10,353 nucleotides of DNA from NCBI GenBank assembly GCA_018609785.1, contig JAHEOE010000094.1:1-10353 (forward strand). Reading direction: 5' to 3'. Source of the DNA: Minisyncoccota bacterium. GTDB lineage: Bacteria > Patescibacteriota > Minisyncoccia > SW-4-49-11. Of this stretch, positions 1 through 5,265 are shown piece after piece. The notes beneath the pieces were generated by a model. That model was given only the letters and a program-made list of their open reading frames with translations, searched no databases and was not told the DNA's origin. Made by a program: the position numbers and the translations under genes. The stretch's first letter is position 1. Every line of letters starts with the position of its first letter.

Positions 1-1084
1 CAATAGCCTGTAGTACCTTCTCACTTTGATCTTCGTTAAAATAAACTACTACTTTATCACTTCGGTATGCCGACGTATCCGGCGAAGACACACTGACCTT
101 TGTTGAGACATTTTCCACGTCCGCTTCTTTCAAAGCTTCAATCAACTGAGGAAATCGTTCATGTACGTTTTCTTGAGAAAGATTAATATATATACGCCCT
201 ATTGGATTTGAAGAATCTTGCTTATCCACCCCTCCCTTTATATCAGTTTTAAGCCATGACTCACCACGCAAATAGAAACCTTCAAAAGGTCCTTCTTTCG
301 TTGTTGCTTCCACCCGTTCTTCATATCCCAAACCTTTTAATTGCTGCTCCAAATTTTCTATATTCTCGTCGTGACTCTCACTTAATTGCTGAAGTCGTTC
401 TTCTGTGATATTGGGACTGGTTTGATTATAGAAATCATCATAAAAACTACTGTAATTCCGATAACCTTCCGGCTCTTGTTGATACAAATCTTTACTGAAT
501 TCTAAAAACTTCTCCAACGCCTCGGCCGTATATTCCTCTTTGTACTCCAATTCGTTTGACTCTTGTTCCGGTTCAGTTGGTAGTTGTTCCTGTGGGGATT
601 CTCCTTCAAAAGTATTCATAGATTCGGTGTTAGATTCTGTATTGGTATTTTCACTCTTTTCCGAAGAAAATGCACTCGACATTTCTGAATCCTCATCATC
701 TCTGTTGGCAGATTCTTCTTCTACCTTGTACCACTGCCCTTTATTAACCTCCTCGTTAAATTTTGTTACCGGCTTCTGCACTTGGTTATCATCTTTTTCA
801 CTCTTTAAAATGACTGTATGGTCTCCTTTAAACTTACCTTTTTCGTGATATATTACGCTTTGGACAGAAAACGTATTCCCCTCTCCCGTATTTTTAAATG
901 TAGATCCTTCGGGATATATCCATTGCCAATATGCTAATTCATTTTCAAAGTCTTTAACAGTCAATTCAGCTTCGCTGCCTACATCTGGCTGATTTTCTAC
1001 GAAAGAAGATTCACCTCTTGGTTTCCATTTCCTTTCTTCTTGATATTCTTCCTTAGCTTTCGACGATGGGCCGAATTCATTCAT
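1..1084 (-). CDS. Hypothetical two-domain protein, C-terminus cut by window edge
   Basis: The reading frame stays open for 361 codons from an ATG at 1084 to the left edge, so the stop lies outside the window. I do not recognise a named family with confidence. Residues about 40-120 look like a small beta-rich domain that ends in a G-x-W-Y-K-V segment; the pattern faintly resembles DUF1653/SH3-like modules. Residues about 121-182 are a low-complexity acidic Ser/Glu/Asn linker. Residues about 183-255 are helical and charged. Residues about 266-361 (GRIYINL near 296, SDKVVVYF near 342) have the layout of HopA1-like or OspF-like effector folds, a weak resemblance only. There is no signal peptide, membrane segment or cysteine. 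A second ATG four bases downstream is out of frame and gives a different, basic peptide, so the first was chosen. An extended -10 lies about 28 bases upstream. Likely cytoplasmic; function unknown. Confidence 0.75.
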   Translation of the reverse strand, partial: MNEFGPSSKAKEEYQEERKWKPRGESSFVENQPDVGSEAELTVKDFENELAYWQWIYPEGSTFKNTGEGNTFSVQSVIYHEKGKFKGDHTVILKSEKDDNQVQKPVTKFNEEVNKGQWYKVEEESANRDDEDSEMSSAFSSEKSENTNTESNTESMNTFEGESPQEQLPTEPEQESNELEYKEEYTAEALEKFLEFSKDLYQQEPEGYRNYSSFYDDFYNQTSPNITEERLQQLSESHDENIENLEQQLKGLGYEERVEATTKEGPFEGFYLRGESWLKTDIKGGVDKQDSSNPIGRIYINLSQENVHERFPQLIEALKEADVENVSTKVSVSSPDTSAYRSDKVVVYFNEDQSEKVLQAI

Positions 1085-1111
1085 AAAATTTTGTTTTCCC
1101 TGCTGTATTTT

Positions 1112-1120
1112 AATATACCA
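1112..1120 (-). promoter_or_regulatory. Extended -10 promoter of the hypothetical gene
   Basis: On the minus strand the sequence reads TGGTATATT, an extended -10 (TGn plus a hexamer close to TATAAT). The inferred transcription start near 1105 gives a leader of about 21 bases. The only purine-rich stretch in the leader (AGGGA) sits some 13 bases upstream of the ATG. No clear -35 was seen. Confidence 0.45.
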
Positions 1121-1153
1121 CCTCAGGTTCTATCAACCAAAACTCTCCCAAAT

Positions 1154-1203
1154 AAAAAAGACCCTCTTGTCTCACCGTAGCGTGACCAAGAAGGCCTTTT
1201 TTT
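1154..1203 (-). terminator. Rho-independent terminator after the glutaredoxin gene
   Basis: A long hairpin begins about 20 bases after the glutaredoxin stop. It has a 16-bp outer stem (arms AAAAAAGGCCTTCTTG and CAAGAGGGTCTTTTTT on the minus strand), a short inner stem (CAC/GTG) and a six-base loop, and it ends in six Ts. The two non-Watson-Crick positions are G-U wobbles in a minus-strand RNA but A-C mismatches in a plus-strand RNA. Minus-strand transcripts are therefore the likely native target, although a T-run is present on the other side too. Confidence 0.85.
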
Positions 1204-1223
1204 CAGAAAGAAAACCAGAAAAA

Positions 1224-1514
1224 TTAACAGGCGTCTCCTTCTTTCGCTTGCTCGGAAGCCGTTTCGTTTTCTCCCGTTTGCTCGGCCTGTTCCAAGGCTT
1301 CGGCTACGGAAGATTTGTCAAACCCGACGATGAGCTGTCCGTTAATGTCAATAACCGGAACGCCCATCTGACCGCTCTTCTCAATCATTTCGGATCGTTT
1401 CTCTTCGTTTTCAGACACATCGTATTCCGTGTAGTCAATATCGTTTTCCTGGAAGTATTGCTTCGCCATCTTACAGTACTGGCATGTCGGAGTGGTATAA
1501 ATAGTTACCGCCAT
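1224..1514 (-). CDS. Glutaredoxin / NrdH-like redoxin (CxxC)
   Basis: A small cytoplasmic thioredoxin-fold protein of 96 residues, predicted to exchange thiols and disulfides with protein or low-molecular-weight partners. It opens with a beta strand, followed by the dithiol site C-Q-Y-C (Cys11 and Cys14). The cis-proline motif G-V-P-V (Pro53) and the following NGQLIVGFD strand-turn are typical of the glutaredoxin/NrdH/MauE-associated group. An acidic tail of about 20 residues ends in a C-terminal Cys96, which is unusual and could form a resolving or mixed disulfide. A TTG two codons upstream (1520) would also open the frame, but the ATG at 1514 places the first strand right at the N-terminus. 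It lies downstream of the DsbA-like gene with a 59-base gap that holds its own promoter, and it ends at a strong terminator. The reductant could be the flavoreductase at 3923-4873; this is inferred. Confidence 0.92.
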   Translation of the reverse strand: MAVTIYTTPTCQYCKMAKQYFQENDIDYTEYDVSENEEKRSEMIEKSGQMGVPVIDINGQLIVGFDKSSVAEALEQAEQTGENETASEQAKEGDAC

Positions 1515-1541
1515 ATTCAAATGATTATCTTTACACTCTTC

Positions 1542-1570
1542 ATTATACCTCTGAACACTCGTTCAGACAA
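1542..1570 (-). promoter_or_regulatory. Glutaredoxin promoter (-35 TTGTCT, 17 bp, -10 TATAAT)
   Basis: On the minus strand a -35-like TTGTCT (1570-1565) and a perfect TATAAT (1547-1542) are separated by exactly 17 bases. The expected start near 1535 leaves a leader of about 20 bases with no clear Shine-Dalgarno sequence. The promoter begins only four bases after the stop codon of the DsbA-like gene, so the glutaredoxin can be expressed on its own. Confidence 0.65.
1550..1567. promoter_or_regulatory. Palindromic operator candidate GAAC-ACTC-GTTC
   Basis: A perfect dyad with 7-bp arms (TCTGAAC and GTTCAGA) around a 4-bp centre fills most of the spacer between the -35 and -10 boxes of the glutaredoxin promoter. 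No T-run follows, so it is not a terminator. The core GAAC-N4-GTTC matches the known Gram-positive-type LexA (Cheo) box core. The position would let a bound dimer block RNA polymerase. No regulator gene is visible, so LexA is only one candidate. Confidence 0.45.
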
Positions 1571-1573
1571 TAA

Positions 1574-2308
1574 TTACGGCAAGAGCGAGTCAATACGCGA
1601 CTGAAAGCGACTATAGGGCTGAGCGCCCACCAAGAGCTTACCTGTGAAGGTTCCGTCCTCCACCGTACCGATGGCAAAACTGGGCGTGCCGCGAACTCCC
1701 TGTTCTTTGGCCAGACTGTTATCCTTGGTAACCGCTTCTTCGGTTTCTTTGTTGTCAAGGCAAGAGGCAAAGGCTTCCGCGTCCACGCCGGTTTTCTCGG
1801 CAAGGGTTTTCATGGTTTCCTTTTTGCCGGCACTGTCTTGATTTTCAAACATCCGCTTGGTGTAGTCATAGAAGGCTTCGTCACCTTGCAACGAATAGAC
1901 ACACTGTGCGGCGATCGAACGGGTAGTAGCCGTAGGATGAAGCTGGTCCACCGGCCGATGCTTAAAGACAAACCGGACATCACCGGTCTCGACATAGTCG
2001 GAGACTATCTGCGGAAACGTCTGTTCGTGGAATTTCTTACAGAACGGACACCCGTAGTCACTGAACTCCACAATCGTAACCGGCGCATCCGTCTCTCCGA
2101 GACTCGGATCGTTTTCTTCGATGTCAAACGAGACTTCTTTTTGCTCTTGCTGTTGATTCTGTTGCCCTTGGGGATTTTGCGCTTGCGGTTGGGAGGGCGC
2201 GGAGCCGTTATCCGAGATGACCACCGCTCCGGCGATGAGACCGCCCGCGATGATAATAGACCCGCAGATGGCACCTAAAGAAAGAAAAAACGTATTGGGG
2301 TTGAGCAT
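1574..2308 (-). CDS. Membrane-anchored DsbA-like thiol-disulfide oxidoreductase
   Basis: A 244-residue protein of the DsbA-like Thioredoxin_4 group, expected to oxidise or isomerise disulfides outside the cytoplasmic membrane. Residues about 7-32 form one hydrophobic segment that acts as signal anchor, with no clear cleavage site. A Gln/Pro-rich spacer (about 38-57) leads to the catalytic domain. The active site is C-P-F-C (Cys87-Cys90) in a Y-G-C-P-F-C context. The helical insert spans about 125-200 and the cis-proline motif is G-T-P-S-F (Pro209). Cys136 and Cys183 in the insert could form a structural disulfide, as in many family members. The ATG at 2308 follows an extended -10 promoter at a normal distance. 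No DsbB or VKOR-type partner is encoded in the window. The neighbouring glutaredoxin suggests a thiol-redox locus with its two parts on opposite sides of the membrane. Confidence 0.93.
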   Translation of the reverse strand: MLNPNTFFLSLGAICGSIIIAGGLIAGAVVISDNGSAPSQPQAQNPQGQQNQQQEQKEVSFDIEENDPSLGETDAPVTIVEFSDYGCPFCKKFHEQTFPQIVSDYVETGDVRFVFKHRPVDQLHPTATTRSIAAQCVYSLQGDEAFYDYTKRMFENQDSAGKKETMKTLAEKTGVDAEAFASCLDNKETEEAVTKDNSLAKEQGVRGTPSFAIGTVEDGTFTGKLLVGAQPYSRFQSRIDSLLP

Positions 2309-2341
2309 AGATTTCTATATTAGCGCTGACTTACCTGTCGT

Positions 2342-2350
2342 ATTATATCA
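2342..2350 (-). promoter_or_regulatory. Extended -10 promoter of the DsbA-like gene
   Basis: The minus strand reads TGATATAAT, a perfect -10 hexamer with the TGn extension. The predicted start near 2335 gives a leader of about 27 bases containing AGGTAAG near its 5' end. No good -35 lies at 17 bp. Confidence 0.6.
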
Positions 2351-2412
2351 CCTTGCCTCAGACAAAAGAACCCTTCACCTCATATGACACGACATTTGCA
2401 ACGGTTAAGTAC

Positions 2413-2582
2413 GAGAAGTCCTCTCAAAAATAATCTTTCGGAATATCTATCATACGCATATGAAGGCGACAGAGAGTATGAACGAATTTTGGGTATGGTG
2501 GGCCGTAGGCATTAAATGCCAGTGAATACGTCTCTGTCGCCTTCATATAAATCCAATCTTAATAATTTTGAGACGGGCTCTA
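2413..2582 (+). mobile_element. 170-bp MITE-like element, copy A
   Basis: A non-coding element bounded by imperfect 17-bp terminal inverted repeats (GAGAAGTCCTCTCAAAA at the left, TTTTGAGACGGGCTCTA at the right). Inside is a perfect 18-bp inverted repeat (2458-2475 and 2531-2548) around a 55-base loop. The loop holds a second small palindrome, GGCATTAAATGCC. A second copy of the same length lies in opposite orientation at 8788-8957. The size, the termini and the absence of an open frame fit a non-autonomous transposable element or a structured repeat. No transposase is present nearby and I see no clear target duplication. Confidence 0.7.
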
Positions 2583-2594
2583 AATACCACATAC

Positions 2595-2887
2595 TAGAAC
2601 GCATCTCAAAAGTAGAAAGAACTCCTCCGCCCCTTGCGGGGCACCTCCTCTTTAAAAAGAGGAGGACACAACCTGTTTTCTATTCTTAGAAATGTGGCTA
2701 ATTGCTGTGTTTTCCTTCTTTTCAAAGGAAACTTCGTCGACACGGCAATCCTTGGGAAATAGGAACTCGTTAGAGTTCCGTAAAAACCGGAGGTTTTTAG
2801 GTGCCCGTCCAAACTTCGAGGGAAAGTGAGGATTTATAGACATATAGCATATTCATAGGAAATAATAACCTTTTGAGATGGCTTCTA
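2595..2887. mobile_element. 293-bp hairpin-rich element with the same terminal repeats
   Basis: It is bounded by TAGAACGCATCTCAAAA (2595-2611) and TTTTGAGATGGCTTCTA (2871-2887), a 17-bp inverted pair related to the ends of the 170-bp elements. The interior is unrelated to theirs and is a chain of hairpins: GCCCC/GGGGC at 2629-2642, a perfect 10-bp stem at 2644-2665, a larger imperfect stem at 2701-2749, a perfect 7-bp stem at 2762-2779 and a perfect 8-bp stem at 2781-2799. A 12-bp direct repeat, AATACCACATAC, abuts both ends (2583-2594 and 2888-2899), as a target-site duplication would. No convincing gene lies inside. Confidence 0.6.
2781..2799 (-). terminator. Possible terminator of the reductase/exporter operon
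   Basis: A perfect 8-bp stem (TAAAAACC and GGTTTTTA) with a 3-base loop lies about 120 bases beyond the exporter stop codon. In the minus direction it ends in GGTTTTTA, a short U-run. A second perfect 7-bp hairpin (2762-2779) follows directly. Both sit inside the 293-bp repeat element, so termination may be a side effect of that element. Confidence 0.4.
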
Positions 2888-2914
2888 AATACCACATACT
2901 ATATACGAAATACC
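2825..2914 (-). repeat. ~90-bp inverted repeat, left arm flanking the operon
   Basis: Read on the minus strand, this stretch closely matches the plus strand at 4956-5045. The match runs through GTATTTCGTATATAGTAT, GGTATTTAGAA, ATCTCAAAAG and CTATGAATATGCT, with scattered substitutions. It spans the right end of the 293-bp element and its outer flank and stops just short of the exporter stop codon. The two arms face each other across the reductase/exporter operon. Confidence 0.75.
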
Positions 2915-2921
2915 ATTTTCA

Positions 2922-3914
2922 TTACGATACGGCCAACCCAACCAACGCCGCGGCAATCCCGAAAAACAAGCCGGCCATCACGCGTTCCAAAGCTTTGGTC
3001 GGGAGTTTGGACGCGACATACGGCGAAATTTGACCGGCAATCACCCCGGCGGGAATGGTCATGACCACAATATTCCACGGAAAGTCTTCCCCGCCCTCTC
3101 CCGCTCCGTGCGCGGCCATGATCACATGGATGACGGACGCGATTATGGCGGTTGCCGACACCACGACGTGGCTCGTACCAATCGCGATCCGAATTGGAAT
3201 ATGCGAGAAAAGCATGGAAATAATCCCCAACTCGCCAATGCCAAAGCCAACCGCTCCCTGAAAAAACGCGCCCACGCTGTAGCCCGTAAATCGCTTCATG
3301 TATCCGGCCATACTCCGACAGTAATGATACACGGTTCCGTCTTTGGATTGCTTTTCCACCGCCGTGCCGTTCGAATGGCGCCAATCCACCGGTCCGTCGC
3401 TTTGCTCTTTTTCCCGATGCTCCAGAAACCGTTCCTCAAACACCAAAAACAAAAAGGAGACGAGCAACAAGCCCGCAATCATCAAAAGCAAAACGACTTC
3501 GGGAATAAACGAAGCCAGCAAGACGCCTCCGACCAAAAACGGAAGGGCGGTGGCAATGGTGCGAAGAGCAATCCGAAAATCAACCAAGCCAAACACCACA
3601 AACGCAATCGCGGAACTTAAGAGCCCGAACGATTCAGTCATGAGTCCCACTTTCACACTTTCCAAATTGGTCAGCGGATCGGCAACTAACGGAAAAATCA
3701 AAATAAAAAACGGGACAAACAGGGCGGCCCCGCTTATCCCTATGGTATTAACGAGTAATGCCATCCCGAACGCAACCGGAAACAGCCACCAAAACTGCAA
3801 CCAATAGGACACTCCCCCTTCGTTCAAGGCTATAATACTCCCCACCACAGCGGTTACCACCGCCAGGCTGATTGCTCCACGTACATATTCTTCTGTGGAC
3901 AGGAGCGACTTCAT
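2922..3914 (-). CDS. TauE/SafE-family membrane transporter (anion exporter)
   Basis: A polytopic membrane protein of 330 residues in the TauE/SafE family, whose studied members move sulfite, sulfoacetate or related small organic anions; the substrate here is unknown. About eight or nine hydrophobic segments form two halves. Each half carries a Gly-rich motif near its start: G-I-S-G-A near residue 59 and a G-F-G-I-G-E-L-G block near 223. A hydrophilic loop of roughly 45 residues (about 163-208), with a D-G-T-V-Y-H-Y-C-R segment, separates the halves and probably faces the cytoplasm. The ATG at 3914 lies eight bases after the reductase stop, so the two genes form one operon. Some family members serve sulfur metabolism, which would fit a disulfide-reductase partner, but this is inferred from context only. 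Inverted repeats bracket the operon. Confidence 0.88.
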   Translation of the reverse strand: MKSLLSTEEYVRGAISLAVVTAVVGSIIALNEGGVSYWLQFWWLFPVAFGMALLVNTIGISGAALFVPFFILIFPLVADPLTNLESVKVGLMTESFGLLSSAIAFVVFGLVDFRIALRTIATALPFLVGGVLLASFIPEVVLLLMIAGLLLVSFLFLVFEERFLEHREKEQSDGPVDWRHSNGTAVEKQSKDGTVYHYCRSMAGYMKRFTGYSVGAFFQGAVGFGIGELGIISMLFSHIPIRIAIGTSHVVVSATAIIASVIHVIMAAHGAGEGGEDFPWNIVVMTIPAGVIAGQISPYVASKLPTKALERVMAGLFFGIAAALVGLAVS

Positions 3915-3922
3915 TCCCGCAG

Positions 3923-4873
3923 CTATGACTTTTTCTCCAAATCCTGAATATAATGGTATGCGCTTAACGCGGCACGTACACCGTCTCCGGCGGAAATATT
4001 GTTTTGCTTAAACCGATCATCCGTAATGTCTCCGGCGGCGTAGATACCCGGTTGGGACGTACTTGCGTACTTATGATTGATAACGACTTCGTTCAGCTCG
4101 TTAATCTCAACCAAGTCTTCAACAATACCCGAATTGGGGACCGAGCCGATTTCCACGAAAACCCCTTGAACATCCAAATCACCGGTTTCTCCGGTTTCGA
4201 GATTTTCGTAACTGACGCCGCTAACCATGGTCTCTCCGCGAATCTCGGTCAGGGTGGCATTGAACATGAAGCCTTCAAAGTTTTCTTTTTCTCGGAGTTG
4301 ATCCGCAGTCGCCGGATCTCCGTTTAAAGAGTCAGTCCGCTCAACCAGACGAATGGAACTGGCGTAGGGTGCGAGATCAATCGCTGCCTCCAGACCGGCA
4401 TTTCCGCCGCCGACCACGACCACGTCTTTATCCTTAAAGACCGGCGCGTCACAGGTGGCGCAGAAGGAAACACCACGCCCGTCATATTCGTCTTCACCGG
4501 GGATTCCCAACCGTCGCCGTTCGGCACCGGCTCCGACAATGACAGTCTTCGCCCGATACGTTTCCTCTTTATCCGTCTTTACGGTAAAGATCGGATACGC
4601 TTCCCCGTCTTCTTTACTGACGTCGGTCACTTTGGTACTTTCCTGAATTTCCAAATTGTCCTCTTGAGCTTTGACATGCGTTTCGAACTTTTCGGCCAAC
4701 TCAGCCCCGGTAAGATGCACTTCTCCGAGCCAGTTGTCAATATCGTTACTGTTAATGGACTGTCCGCCGAAGTCCACAGTGATTAACCGCGTACTCATTT
4801 TCTTACGCGCCACGTAAACCGCCGCCGCGCATGAGGCGGGACCTCCGCCGATAATAATGGTGTCGTAAATCAT
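3923..4873 (-). CDS. trxB: TrxB/AhpF-like FAD disulfide reductase
   Basis: A cytoplasmic flavoprotein of 316 residues of the low-molecular-weight thioredoxin reductase type. It should pass electrons from a pyridine nucleotide through FAD to an internal dithiol and on to a redoxin. The FAD site is G-G-G-P-A-S-C (about 9-15; the usual G is replaced by S-C), and the C-terminal FAD motif is A-A-G-D-I (about 279). The redox pair is C-A-T-C (Cys138-Cys141). The nucleotide site is G-G-G-N-A-G-L-E-A-A (about 155). That motif, the V-F-V-E-I-G-S-V-P-N stretch and the S-A-G-D-G-V-R-A-A-L-S-A ending resemble the C-terminal part of AhpF. The basic HRRxxxR cluster typical of NADPH-using TrxB is missing (I-R-L-V-E-R-T instead), which hints at NADH. 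A TTG at 4882 could extend it by three codons; the ATG at 4873 is preferred because it starts directly before the first beta strand. First gene of the operon. Confidence 0.92.
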   Translation of the reverse strand: MIYDTIIIGGGPASCAAAVYVARKKMSTRLITVDFGGQSINSNDIDNWLGEVHLTGAELAEKFETHVKAQEDNLEIQESTKVTDVSKEDGEAYPIFTVKTDKEETYRAKTVIVGAGAERRRLGIPGEDEYDGRGVSFCATCDAPVFKDKDVVVVGGGNAGLEAAIDLAPYASSIRLVERTDSLNGDPATADQLREKENFEGFMFNATLTEIRGETMVSGVSYENLETGETGDLDVQGVFVEIGSVPNSGIVEDLVEINELNEVVINHKYASTSQPGIYAAGDITDDRFKQNNISAGDGVRAALSAYHYIQDLEKKS

Positions 4874-4901
4874 ATCCGTCAATTTTAGCTTTATTTCTTA
4901 T

Positions 4902-4910
4902 ATTATATCA
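4902..4910 (-). promoter_or_regulatory. Extended -10 promoter of the reductase/exporter operon
   Basis: The minus strand reads TGATATAAT, identical to the extended -10 in front of the DsbA-like gene. A start near 4895 leaves a leader of about 22 bases to the ATG at 4873 with no Shine-Dalgarno match. No strong -35 is visible. Confidence 0.6.
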
Positions 4911-4955
4911 TACCGATTCCTTACGGCGCGATAGACGGTTGTGAAGACAGGAGTC

Positions 4956-5045
4956 AGTATTTCGTATATAGTATTTGGTATTTAGAACGTATCTCAAAAG
5001 TCTGTTATTTACTATGAATATGCTGTATATCGACGTATCCTCCTT
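4956..5045 (+). repeat. ~90-bp inverted repeat, right arm flanking the operon
   Basis: The partner of 2825-2914. It contains a copy of the terminal repeat, TAGAACGTATCTCAAAA (4983-4999), so the terminal repeat and its inner flank (GTATTTCGTATATAGTAT and onwards) are duplicated together. About 50 bases separate it from the reductase promoter. Confidence 0.75.
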
Positions 5046-5265
5046 CCCCTTCGGGCTTTTCCTCCTTTAAAAAGGAGGAAAACACAGTAAGATACATTTA
5101 CATCATAATGTGCTTATAGCAAATCACAACCGTATATCAACCGTGTATCGGGCCGCCAGGCCCATATATCTACTGTGCCCGCAATCGTATATCATGCCCG
5201 AGGGCATGATTATATCAACCGTATCCGCTACAGTATATCATACGGCGAACGCATATCTCGTCCCT
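5046..5265. other. Gene-free hairpin and short-repeat region
   Basis: No gene is supported here. A perfect 12-bp inverted repeat (TTTTCCTCCTTT at 5057-5068, its complement at 5071-5082) resembles the CCTCC hairpin of the 293-bp element. GGGCC/GGCCC with a GCCA loop lies at 5150-5163. A perfect 9-bp hairpin, ATCATGCCC/GGGCATGAT, lies at 5191-5210. TATATC occurs at 5133, 5165, 5188, 5211 and 5234, the last three intervals being exactly 23 bases. None of the hairpins has a proper U-run in the minus direction, so a terminator for the protease operon is not evident. A weak match to a terminal repeat near 5088-5097 could mark a degenerate element starting at 4983. Confidence 0.5.

Noticed and set aside
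1167..1604. Plus-strand frame opposite the glutaredoxin gene
   Set aside because: It is antisense to a clear glutaredoxin and has no recognisable features.
2644..2665. CCTCC/GGAGG hairpins (also 5057-5082) as a decoy or regulator that mimics the 16S anti-Shine-Dalgarno sequence
   Set aside because: The match to ACCTCC is short and follows from the palindrome. There is no evidence of transcription or of a target.
2606..2843. Two overlapping minus-strand frames of about 65 codons
   Set aside because: Both lie within the hairpin element, encode Lys/Phe-rich translations of palindromes and have no credible start signals.
2309..2921. CRISPR array or transposase gene in the repeat-rich gap
   Set aside because: The repeats are few, inverted and unequally spaced with no unique spacers, and no transposase-like protein is encoded on either strand.
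5191..5210. 9-bp hairpin as terminator of the CPBP operon
   Set aside because: No T-run follows on the minus strand; ATATAC follows instead.
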